A stretch of 64,000 nt of DNA, taken from contig CM039506.1 of NCBI GenBank assembly GCA_022432975.1, positions 15,295,545 to 15,359,544 on the forward strand. The letters run 5' to 3'. This DNA comes from Begonia masoniana. Its lineage: Eukaryota > Streptophyta > Magnoliopsida > Cucurbitales > Begoniaceae. Positions within the stretch are counted from its first letter, which is position 1. Each line of letters opens with the position of its first letter. A model generated the notes under the pieces. The model worked only from the letters and a program-made list of their open reading frames with translations. It had not been told where the DNA came from and did not search any database. Made by a program: the position numbers and the translations under genes. Of this stretch, positions 54,850 through 64,000 are shown piece after piece.

Positions 54850-55054
54850 CTAGAGCGTCGATTAGAGGAGAAATCACGAAGAAAACGAAACGAACGGGGT
54901 CGGATCGTTGAAGAAATCGCCGCGGGCAGGGAGGGTTTCGCGAGAGAGAATGAGAAACAGAGAGGAAGAAATGCATTCAGTCGAAGGAGGAGAAGTGTTT
55001 CTGTTTTTATTAAATTTTGTTTTGTCAAAATTACCATTTTGCCCTTCTTGAGTT

Positions 55055-55062
55055 TTTATATA
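55055..55062 (-). promoter_or_regulatory. G LTR TATA box
   Basis: Minus-strand TATATAAA about 365 bp from the LTR start; a matching TATATAAAA occurs at 46308 in the rearranged G copy. Confidence 0.5.
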
Positions 55063-56374
55063 GATTTCGTTCGTCGGTTCGTTAATCGTCTAGCTATTCG
55101 GTTCCATCAAGTCTCCATGTTCCACTAATAAGTCCAACTTGTTATTTGGAATTCATTAAAACTGTCCGTTCGCAATTCGGACCTCGTTTACTATTTTTAC
55201 TAAAACATCCTCTACATTACGATAAAGGTAATTACTCGGAATATATCGTTTAATCTCTGAAAATTCCCATAATTTCCTTAAAATTCCTATTAATCATTAG
55301 GATCGTAATGACACTTTTTTTTCGTAAAACGGACCTGATTTGACATATTTACCAAAAATACCATTATATAATAAAATAACAATGTAATATATTATATCTG
55401 AAACACGTACAAGCTGGGTATTACACAACACCCTTCACAATTCCACACCAAAGAAAACCCAGGAACCTCAACCGAAAGGATCAAGAGCACGTGATGTCCA
55501 ATGCTTCAAATGTTTAGGAAAAGGACATTATGCTAACGAATGCACTAACCACCGTGTGATGGTGATTAAAGAATCCACGGGAGAATGGGAAAGTGAAGAG
55601 GACGAAGGCCAATACAATAAAGTCGATAAGGACAAAGTTGTAGAAGAAAGTGAAGAAGAAGCCGATGAATGCAAGCCTCAAGATGGACCTTTGCTAATGG
55701 TCATAAGGCGAGCATTAATGTCTAAGCACGTGGACAAGGACTGTCAACGTGAAAATCTATTTCATAGTCGATGTGCTGTAAGAGATAAGGTTTGCTCGAT
55801 GATTATTGATGGAGGAAGTTGCATAAATGCGGCCTCCCAAGACATGGTCCACAAATTAGGGTTAGAAACCAATATCCACCCTACACCCTACAAACTTAAT
55901 TGGTTGGACGATAGGAGTGAACATGTGATAACTAAGCAAGTTACCGTCAATTTTACTATCGGAAAATATATTGACTCGGTTGTTTGCGACGTTGTCCCAA
56001 TGACTGCCAACCAAATTTTATTAGGGAGACCATGGCATTATGACCGCCAAGTTCATTACGACGGATTCCTCAACCGATACACTTTCGATTTTGGAGGAAG
56101 AAAAATAAAATTACTACCGATGACCCCTGAGCAAGTGGCTCAAGATGAGACCACTCGTAAAGAAGGACGAATTAAGGAAAATATTTTAATATCTAAGCTC
56201 GGATTGGTCTCGTCAAGGGAACAAGAACCCTCTCATATCAATTGGCATGACAATCCCTTGTTTGATGAAGAGATGTCGTATCCCATTAAATGGTATTCCA
56301 ATTCCTTATTTGAAGAAGAGATGCTGCACCAATTGGAAAATTTATCCTTGTGGCATAAAAAAAAAGGAAGTTGA

Positions 56375-57000
56375 GTGAAGAAAGTATTTTTGGACTGTGT
56401 AGCATGATTATTACTCAATTCCTTCCTTTTCCAAAACTTAATTAAATACCCCTACCATTCCAACCATTTAGGAAGAAGTTAGTTTATGGTCTTGAGCCTA
56501 ACTATTGCCTTCCTACATCCTTTCTTAGAGCCGTTCACACAAATCGGAATTTTAATTCCTTTGTAGCCAACAAACGCTCTATCCTACATTTTTGGTGAAC
56601 TACCAAAACCACAATCTCTACCATTTGACTACCACAAATTCTACCATAGAACTATAATTAAGGTTCGATTGGTAGGAAAATTTATCTTTAAGGTCTTAAG
56701 AGTAAATAGATCATTTCTTTGGTCGGAGGATTTTATCATTCCCACGTCGCTTCTTATTGGATTCGACTACTTTGGAAACCTTCATCCTATCATAGAGCAA
56801 TCGCCCTCCAAAGTGGTTCCCGAATTCGATCATTCCATCTTCACCAAAGAAAACTTTAGTAAGACCACCCGGACTGTCGTAACAACCTTCACCTCCAATT
56901 TTGGTGCTCAAGTGTCGATTCCTTTCACCGTTATTGGGACTCATGAAGAGGTGGCTAAAACAATGGATTTGAGGTCAAATCCTCAGCCACTCAGAGGGGA
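56375..57000 (+). pseudogene. B 3' internal region and C-terminal coding tail
   Basis: 56375-56660 is non-coding AT-rich sequence. An open frame then runs from about 56669 through the LTR boundary. Its last codons before the LTR read DLRSNPQPLRGDD and continue within the LTR as VPTRPITRSQPEA to TAA 57044. The tail style resembles CRM Pol C-termini, which can extend into the LTR. The rest of this frame (IIPTSLLIGFDYFG, FTKENFSKTTRTVV) is not recognised. No RT, RNase H or integrase motif is present. Purine-rich AGAGGGGA precedes the LTR. Confidence 0.6.
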
Positions 57001-58369
57001 TGACGTGCCAACAAGGCCCATAACCCGATCACAACCCGAGGCTTAAGAATTAATTAGCAAATTAACTAATGAAATTATTTTCTTTTATTGCAGGTAGTTG
57101 ATGATCGTTGTGGAAATTCAACTTGGAGCACTTGAGCAAGCCACGACTCGGCCCATGCGAATTTGTCTTCCCGGCCCATTAATTTGTAATTATTATTTTC
57201 TAACTCATTTGGCATACTCTAGCCTTTATTGTATGGATTATATATTTGCATATCATGCATTAGATTGAGTGGTTAGGGTTAGATGTATGTTGATAGTTTT
57301 GGGTTGAAGAAATTCCTTTCAAATATTCAAGGAAATAGTCTACAACAAATAGAGCCCAAAGAAGGACTTGGCCCATGGAAGAGCCCACATTAAAAGGTAA
57401 GAAAATGCATGTACAAATATGGGTGGTCACTTGGATTGATGACTTGGCAAAAATCTCCACCTTTGATGCATTTTGGCGCGGGCTCAACAAGGAGCGTCGG
57501 ATCTGCACGCACTGGAGCGCGCATCAGTGCCAGCTAGGCGCCGTCAGCAACAAGGCCACATCCAGGCATGCGCGCACAGCAGCATCAGGGCCGTCGATGG
57601 GCGCGCGCGCCAGATTGCCTCAGCCGTTGATCCGCGCACACCAGCTTTTTCATCCTCGGCCATTGATCTTTTACCTTGATCCAATGTCCTCATTGACTCT
57701 TGCCAAACCGTAATCCACCCTAGGAACTCTATAAAAGCATGGCATTGGTGAATGTTTTACAACTTTTTGCCAAATCAATAAAATATCTCTTTTTGCTTCT
57801 TTAAGGTGGGTAGCCTATGAGAGTTTCCTTGGTTCCTTAAGCCAAGTGGAGTAGCCCTCCATTGCTAGCCTAGCTTGGTTTGCTAGGTTAGCTCTTAACA
57901 TTTCCCTCGCCTTCTCCATTGGGAGTCGAAGTTGAAGAAGAAAACCTAGGCCCTAGGTGGTCGGTTTTCCTCTGGGAAGATCGCTTGTTCAAAGAGCCTA
58001 ACGTAGGATAGCTCTTTGAACCCGCCAAAGGTATTTCCATTTACTTTTTTCCATCACTTGAACACTCTTATTTTCGGCCACACTCTACACACACAAATCA
58101 CTTTTATTTTCTTGCATTTATTTACCTTATCTCCATCTCCATTTCTTCACCTTTTCACACACATTCTCACACCTTTATTCTTCTATTTTTATTGCATATC
58201 ATCCCCCTAATATTCGGCCATATCACACACTATCACCATATCATTTATTTATCACTTGCACCTCCATTTTCTATCTTTTATTTTCGGTTCCCATACACAC
58301 ATTCACCCGAGCACATTTTGCAAATTTTGTGGGTTTCACACGGACCCTTTTCTAAGGGATCCCGTATCA
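57001..58369 (+). repeat. Element B 3' LTR
   Basis: 1369 bp, TGACGTGCC to CCCGTATCA, followed by TSD CAATG. Close to the 5' LTR. GC-rich block 57475-57650; TATAAAAG at 57730-57737. Confidence 0.92.
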
Positions 58370-58374
58370 CAATG

Positions 58375-59869
58375 CATCAAGAATTCAGTAGTCTTTGAGG
58401 TCGCATAGCTGATATCACAGAAACTCTTGAACTTTTATAATCTCCTTAGAAAATAAATGGCTCTGCTTCAAGCTAATTTAAACTTTACAATTTTCTTGCG
58501 ACAGTCAATAGTCGCATAATGCTCGGTAAGCCAATTTATCCCCAAGATGACGTCGTAATCATGCATTGCCAAAACAATTAAATCCGCCTCTAATTGATTC
58601 TACTCAATGCACACATTGCATCTTCTAATAATAGAGTTGGCAAATATAACTTTGCCTGAAAGTGTAGATACTCCCAAATTATACTTTAGAGACTCTACTT
58701 TGATATCTAACTTCATATCATGCTCGAGGGATATAAAAGAATGTGTAGCTCCAGAATCAATTAATATGCAAGAAGATATGCCAAAAAAATAAAAAGTGAA
58801 CCTGTCACAACAGATGCATTTCTTTTAGCTTCAGCCTTGGTCATGGCAAAAACTCTAGCAGTCGTCTTGGGTTGCTTTCTGCCATTCTTTGGACAATCTT
58901 TAATAAAATGTACTTGCTGACAGCACTTAAAACAAGAATTGGTCTGAACGCAGCATTCACCAGCATGTGACTTCTTGCATGTTGGACACATAGGCATATT
59001 AGACATAGGTGCTTAGCTTCTTTTTAACGTATTTAGAAGGTCTTTCAGCAGGTCCACTGATCATGGGTCTCTTAGATCAAGCCCATTGTTGTTACGGAAT
59101 TTTGCTCCTCATAGTCTGAGTTGCATGACTGTACCTCCTTCTGAATTCTTGAACCTTGAGGACTTCCTTTTCACCTTTCTCCGCACGCAATGCTTTCTCC
59201 ACTACGAATGCAAATGGAGATTCCTTGCAAGTAATAAGATGGATGTCCTTAAATATCTCTGCTCTCAATCCTTGGACGAATCGCTTCACCTTCATTACCA
59301 GCTATATGAGGGGTATAACGGAAAAGTTGCTCAAACGTGTGCAAATAATCAATTACGTTCCCGGTCTGCTTTAAAGCCATAAATTCTTCTGCCTTTGCAT
59401 CCATCATAGCGTCCGTAAAATACTTCTCATAGAAAAATTCTTGAAACTTCTCCCAGGTCATAGTGGTGACTAGATGCATCATCTTCACAGAATCCCACCA
59501 GTAACGTGCCTCCATCTAAAACATTGAGGACGCACAATCTACTTTTTCTTCCTATGAAATCTTAGCATGCTAAAAAATTTCACCGATGGTCTTGATCCAA
59601 TTATCTGCGGCTACCATATCCGCCAAATTGCCATTAAAAACTGGAGGGTCTAAACGTTGAAATCTGCCGAAGTCAATGTCGGCATGTAGAGGCCTATTAG
59701 GAACTTGGGCCTGCATATTTACTACTTGAACCGCGGCCGTAGCTGCCTGGACCGCAACATTAGTTGCTTGAGACAGTTGTCCGTTTTGCCCGGCCTGCAT
59801 CTCGATCATGTCCATCATTCGATCGAGTATAGCATCCCTATTATTTCCAATTCCTCTACGATTGGCCAT
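58375..59869 (-). pseudogene. gag: Element A gag and protease
   Basis: Minus strand, starts ATG at 59869 (MANRRGIGNNRD). Gag core pieces in several frames: FQRLDPPVFNGNLADMVAAD, EARYWWDSVK, WEKFQEFFYEKYF, EFMALKQTGNVIDYL, FVQGLRAEIFKDI, a CX2C pair and a variant zinc knuckle CFKCCQQVHFIKDC in which the usual Gly before His is Val. The protease follows with LIDSGATHSF (about 58770-58740) and DVILGINWL. It is cut at the B insertion and resumes at 35722 with GILASAICSEPEG. Multiple frameshifts. Confidence 0.85.
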
Positions 59870-60060
59870 AATTCTACATCACAAAGACTTAATTTAGGGA
59901 AATCTATCTTTATATACTACTTTGAAATGTACTACAAAATTATCTAACATAATTTTATCAAAATATAAATTTTAATACAGACTTACTTGTTGATCAACAA
60001 TCTTCCAGGTGCACATGAGCATACAAATAAGTCTACAGAACCGTTTTATAAACTTGGTTC

Positions 60061-60071
60061 CTCTGATACCA
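60061..60071 (-). other. A primer-binding site
   Basis: Minus-strand TGGTATCAGAG just after the LTR end; initiator-Met tRNA type. Confidence 0.85.
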
Positions 60072-60074
60072 AAC

Positions 60075-60690
60075 TATAACACCCCAAATTTTTAAATCCT
60101 CAATTTGAAACCTTAATTTGAAAATCTTAAAATTTTTTCCAAATTGATTTATAAAATTTGAGCATTAAAACCCTAATTTCATAATATTGACAATATTTTT
60201 AAATAATAACTGAAACCTTAAATGCGCGAAAGCTTTATCAAAATTTTAACATTAAATAACTTTGTCGGAAACTTGAAATAAATGCAGAATTAAAACATTC
60301 ATAAAACTTTATTTAACAATAAAATTTAATATAATTTATTCAAAGTTTTAACTTAAATAAAAACATGAAATATTTTCACAAATCTAAAATATACGAATTT
60401 AAATTCCTTCATTTGACCCAAGAATATTTTCCTCTTCTGTATGCTCATTTGCCTCTGTGAGATTCTCGAGCAACGTCAGTTATTCCTCAGACAAAAACTC
60501 ACATAAATCACAAAATTATAAACTATGAGAAAAACTCAGTAAAGAAAAACATGTGCAAGTGCAAAATTAACATTTCTTTTACCAAATCCTGATTAAACAG
60601 TTACATACTGATTGGTACTCATTTCTCAACCTTCGATCAAACCTAACCATCTCATTGTCGTTCAGGCATAACCATCTTATGTTCAAGCTC
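60075..60690 (-). repeat. Element A 5' LTR, 3' portion
   Basis: Matches 29429 to about 30050 of the A 3' LTR. The last bases read TTATA where the 3' copy has TTACA. Interrupted at 60690 by element E; the rest should lie beyond the window. Confidence 0.87.
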
Positions 60691-61536
60691 TGATTTGCCT
60701 CAAGGCCCGATCACTAGGGCCTGATCCAATAAGCTAATTAACCTACTCATGCCATATGTAGGTGAATTCCTCAAAGCTAAGGATATATTTGATCCCACGC
60801 CTTAAGATAGAGAAAAGGCATTCCATTTACTTAAGTGGAATAAACTCGAGTTCACATCAAACCAAGAAGAAAGGATTTGTCTCCCTTGATCAACAATTAT
60901 TATAACATTTTTTATTTACGTTTATTTTACGTATTTAGAGAGTTGCATGCATGGGAGGGTATGGTGGTAATTTACAAAGATAAGGAACAGTTCCTTATTT
61001 CAAAGGAAGATAAAGAAGGGGTTCGTTAGTAATTTACAAAGATAAGGAAAGGTTCCTTATTTCAAGGGACCGCGCGGCTCATCCTTACGCGCGCGCCCAT
61101 GCATTCATCTTTTCATTTAATTATTGCTTTAGTTTTTAGCCTATGTTTTATTTCAAGAGAGGTTTATTAAAGAACTCTCGAGACTCTTATGTTAAAAAGA
61201 TTTGATTGAATAGAAAAATTGAGGTTTTCCTCTCCCAAAAAGTCGAGTTCTTCTTTGGAAGGTTTCGTGCAGCTATTCTTCCTTCTCATGATTAATTGTC
61301 GTTAAAATTATCTTAATATTATGAGTCCAGTGAAAATTCTTACGAGTGCATTCCTTTCTACCGTCTTAGTTGAAGGTAGAGCATAAACATAAGGGTGTAC
61401 GAACTCTCAAACCGCCTCGTTGGAGTTCTCCTAATCTATTGAAGACAAGGTCGACAGGTATCCTACTTAGTACCTCAATAAAACCAAGTAGGGTTTTAAA
61501 ATTATTGTTTTTTTATTTTGCTTCCGCATCACGTCA
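60691..61536 (+). repeat. Element E 5' LTR
   Basis: 846 bp, a usual size for CRM LTRs. The start 'tgatttgcctcaaggcccgatcac' is reminiscent of the B LTR start, so E and B are related, but the remainder differs. Confidence 0.83.
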
Positions 61537-61538
61537 GT

Positions 61539-61552
61539 TGTTATCAGAGCCT
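61539..61552 (+). other. E primer-binding site
   Basis: TGTTATCAGAGCC after the LTR; one change from the TGGTATCAGAGCC consensus. Confidence 0.8.
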
Positions 61553-61610
61553 CGAAACTGTCTTGTTGAATTATTTGCGACTACCCTTTGTTGCAAATTG
61601 ATTATCGAGC

Positions 61611-64000
61611 ATGATGACAAGGAGTGGTGCTCAACATAACAAAAATCGAGAGGCAAATCTACAAGTTAATGAACTACCTATGGTGCCCATTTCGGTTGAA
61701 GAAGGATCGAGTTATCAAGGCCAAATCAATGAATTAAGTGGCCGATTTGATGACATGAATTTAAAGTTTGAAACTTTATTGAGAAAGATGGATGAAGATC
61801 GTGCACGAGACCGTGAAAGAGCCGATGAGGACCGTGCGCAAGATCGTGAAAGAACCAAGGCTTTATTAAGAGAATTAAGGGAGAGCCGGGTAAGGGAATT
61901 TCAAACTCCTTTGCCTAGGGGAAAGGTCGTGCCTCCAAGAAGAAATTTTCATGAACCAACTATTGACTTGGATGGTGAAGTGGAATCCGTGGAGGGTGAA
62001 TTTCATAACCTTCCTAATATGCACGGTTATGATGATGACTTAAAGCACATCAAAATATTCATTCCACCTTTCAACAATTCTTGCAATGGAGAAGCGTTCT
62101 TAGAGTGGGAAGGAAAAGTAGATGAATTTTTTGAGATCTACAACTATATGGAGAAGAGGAAACTCCAATTGGTGTCTCTCACACTCTCCGGTTATGCCAA
62201 CTTATGGTGGGACAACACAAAGACCATACGATTGCACAACAATGAAGGGCCGATTACTACTTGGCATGTCATGAAGACCCTTATAAGGGGTAGATTTATT
62301 CCTTACCAATATAGGTTTGAGCTATTCCTCCAAATGAAAAATTTGAAGCAAAATTCCCTTAATGTTGATGACTATGTGGCTGAGTTTGAATCACTCAAGA
62401 TTAAGAGTGGTGTAGTGAAAATTGAAGAGCAAACTATTGCACAATTTGTGAGAGGATTAAATCGAGAACTTGGAGATGTAGTCAAGCTTCAATCATGGTC
62501 CACTATGAATGATGTGATCTAACTTGCATTAAACGTGGAAAGACAATTAACAGGAAAAGGAAGGAACTTTAATCATCGGTTTGCACCAAAAACCGAGAAC
62601 CCTCCCCAATTTGTCTCCAAAATCGAAGAGAAGAAGCTTATTCCAAACAATTAGCCACAAAGGAAGGAAGATGGAAAGAATTTTGACGATGAAAGTACTT
62701 GGTTAAAGGCTAGAGAAATCAAATGCTTCATGTGCCTAGGCCATGGTCAAATAATGACACAGTGTCTAAATCAAAGAGTCATGGTTCTCAAGGGAGACTC
62801 AAAGAAAGGCTTAGATCTGGAGGAATTAAGTAGTGAAGAAGAAAAGGAGGGAGAAGACAATGAAAATTTTGATGTTCAAGAGGATTCAATTCTTCCACCC
62901 AAGGGGCCAATGATGATAATTAGGCACACTCTCATGACAAAGCAAAGTGAAGAACAATGCCAACAAGAAAATATCTTTCATAGTCAATGCTTCATCAAGG
63001 ATAAGCTTTGTGCTCTCATCATAGATGGGGGAAGTTGCACCAATGCGGCTTCAAGGGAACTAGTGGACAAATTTGGCTTGGAAACCACCAAGCATCCTAC
63101 TCTTTACAAATTGAGATGGTTAAACGACAATGATAATGTAAAGGTGGTCGAGCAAGTAAGTGTGAAATTTACCATTGGAAATTACAAAGATAAGGTGTTA
63201 TGTGATGTGATCCCCATGAATGTAAGTCATCTTTTACTCGGAAGACCGTGGGAATATGATCGAAAAACAACATATGATGGTTTCACAAATTATTATTCAT
63301 TCCACTACAAGGGTAGGAAAATCAATCTCATTCCTCTCTAACCCGATCAAGTTGCACGAGATGATGAGACAAGAAAGAAAAATACAAAGAAAACTAATCT
63401 TTTCCTATCAAAAAGGGAATTAAGAAGTTCTCTTCTAGAAGGAGGACCTATTATCCTTATGCTTTTTCGAGATAAAATGGAGAATTTGGGAAGTGTTCCT
63501 CAAGCCGTGCAAAACCTCCTCCTCACGTATCAAGATGTGTTTCCGGAGGAGTTACCACAAGGGTTACCACCCCTTTGTGGTATTGAGCATCGAATTGATC
63601 TCTAACCGGGTAAAGTACTTCCAAATCGGCTGGCCTATCGAATGAACCCTAAGGAGACAAAAGAATTGCAACATCAAGTTGGATAATTGCTTAAAAGGGG
63701 ATATATAAGAGAATCCATGAGTCATTGTGCCGTGCCCTCACTTTTGGTGCCCAAAAAGGATGGTTCCATGCGAATGTGTGTGGATAGTAGAACCATCAAC
63801 CAAATCACAATCAAGTACCATTTTCCTATTCCAAGGCTTGACGACATACTTGATAAGTTAAGTGGAGCATCGTTCTTTTCAAAGGTGGATCTTAAGAGTG
63901 GGTACCACCAAATTCGAATGAAGGAAGGGGATGAATTGAAGATGGCTTTCAAAACCAAGTATGGTTTATTCGAATGGCTAGTAATGCCCTTCTGCCTCTC
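61611..64000 (+). pseudogene. gag-pol: Element E gag-pol (gag, zinc knuckle, protease, RT start)
   Basis: Starts ATG 61611 (MMTRSGAQHNKN). A charged Arg/Asp/Glu-rich probable coiled coil (residues 35-95) precedes the CRM-type Gag: IFIPPFNNSCNGEAFLEW, LSGYANLWWDN, RFIPYQYRFELF, FVRGLNRELGDVVKLQ. The zinc knuckle is damaged (CFMCLGHGQIMTQC, His to Gln). Protease IIDGGSCTNAAS (about 63020) and LLGRPWEYDR. RT begins with [17 protein letters not shown] and reaches LVMPFCL, where relatives have FGL. One frame throughout; stops TAA 62520, TAG 62652, TAA 63339, TAA 63603, TAA 63684. Gag, protease and RT are fused in one ORF as is usual for CRM. Confidence 0.87.

Larger units (their letters stand above)
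52822..55425 (-). mobile_element. G: solo LTR, minus orientation
   Basis: 2604 bp. On the minus strand it starts TGTAATACCCAGCTTG (55425) and ends TATTAGGGTCGTTACA (52822). Perfect TSD CAACA (52817-52821, 55426-55430). No primer site or genes. TATATAAA at 55062-55055. Inserted in B gag; removal restores the frame. Confidence 0.9.
38503..56374 (+). pseudogene. gag: Element B gag-protease (split by D and by G solo LTR)
   Basis: Pieces: 38503-38587, 51853-52821, 55431-56374. The proposed start is ATG 38503 (MNNRSGFTRDTTHQES), 28 codons before D. The middle part holds the CRM-type Gag: ITIPPFDGMWDGHTYLDLV, LSGHAALWWSNL, HRFVPQHYKHELF, FIRGLNRDIGDVVKMQ, ALTVERQLKRKR; it has one stop, TAA 52113. 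Removing the G solo LTR and one CAACA restores the frame into a zinc knuckle CFKCLGKGHYANEC (about 55513) and protease IIDGGSCINAAS with LLGRPWHYDR. The DGG active site instead of DSG/DTG is characteristic of this clade. The frame ends at TGA 56372 after a run of nine A, where a slip may have happened. Confidence 0.85.
35723..58369 (+). mobile_element. Element B: CRM-type chromovirus lacking RT and integrase
   Basis: 5' LTR 35723-37104 and 3' LTR 57001-58369, both TGACGTGCC to TCA; TSD CAATG on each side in element A. Gag and protease follow the CRM clade (see coding entries), but only about 850 bp separate the protease from the 3' LTR, too little for RT, RNase H and integrase. B would depend on an autonomous partner such as an E-like element. 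It was interrupted twice in gag, by D and then by the G solo LTR. Without insertions it is about 6.8 kb. Confidence 0.88.
29429..60690 (-). mobile_element. Element A: minus-strand chromovirus, split by B and truncated in view by E
   Basis: On the minus strand: 5' LTR (60690-60075, interrupted upstream by E), primer site, gag, protease, then insertion of B at TSD CAATG (58370-58374/35718-35722), then RT, RNase H, integrase and chromodomain remnant to 32722, polypurine tract, 3' LTR (32677-29429). The chromodomain-like end and LTR plan resemble the Tekay-like families. The coding parts are heavily broken, making A the oldest layer of this nest. The outer TSD cannot be checked because the 5' LTR continues beyond E. 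Confidence 0.88.
60691..64000 (+). mobile_element. Element E: CRM-type chromovirus (5' part, runs off window)
   Basis: LTR 60691-61536 starting TGATTTGCC and ending CACGTCA, primer site, then gag, protease and RT up to the window edge. The protease (IIDGGSC) and RT ([20 protein letters not shown]) follow the CRM clade. It inserted into the A 5' LTR; AGCTC (60686-60690) is the expected left TSD copy. Confidence 0.88.

Overview
The window is eukaryotic, almost certainly flowering-plant heterochromatin, and consists almost entirely of nested LTR retrotransposons. I see no intact host gene, tRNA, rRNA or CRISPR array. The evidence is Ty1/copia and Ty3/gypsy gag-pol domains, initiator-Met-type primer sites (TGGTATCARAGC), TG...CA long terminal repeats, and 5-bp target-site duplications (TSDs) that can be read directly around eight of the insertions. 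Three CRM-type (centromeric chromovirus) copies suggest a centromeric or pericentromeric origin, but species cannot be told.

Labels used below. C: Tekay-like chromovirus, 3830-28454. S: Sirevirus-type copia element, 5368-21058, inside the 5' LTR of C. H: giant 5.2-kb solo LTR, 12944-18137, inside the envelope-like ORF of S; a 305-bp relative lies at 3336-3640. A: minus-strand chromovirus whose pieces lie at 29429-35722 and 58375-60690. B: CRM-type element without RT/IN, 35723-58369, inside A. D: Tekay-like element, 38588-51852, inside the gag of B. C': solo LTR of the C family, 39057-41179, inside the D 5' LTR. G: solo LTR, 52822-55425 (minus), inside the gag of B, plus a rearranged G fragment, 45538-46656, inside the RT of D. 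E: second CRM-type element, 60691 to the window end, inside the A 5' LTR. A non-autonomous hAT transposon (30647-31464) sits in the A 3' LTR and carries a captured piece of a bHLH gene. Positions 1-1304 are the 3' end of another B-like element.

Layout. 1-1304: CRM-type LTR. 1305-3829: AT-rich DNA with the small H relative. 3830-28454: nest C > S > H. 28455-29428: unassigned spacer. 29429-64000: nest A > (hAT; B > (D > (C', G fragment); G solo); E). Removing each insertion restores the interrupted sequence, and in the S envelope-like ORF, B gag and D RT the reading frame as well. Insertion order is therefore A before B before D before C'/G fragment, and C before S before H.

All coding regions except S gag carry stops or frameshifts; many stops sit where the family has Trp (TGG to TGA/TAG), as expected from deamination of methylated cytosine.

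The most unusual signal is in the LTRs of the six chromovirus families A, C, C', D, G and H. Each has a GTAAGT donor-like site, 28-46 nt later a CCTACAYCAC arm, and 0.5-3.6 kb later an exact or near-exact complement ending in an acceptor-like GTAG|G. Where one arm changes (CATCAC to CACCAC) the other changes to match. A 45-54-nt mini-exon-like segment precedes the donor in five of the six. This looks like a conserved, covarying intron-bridging helix; I know of no description of it.
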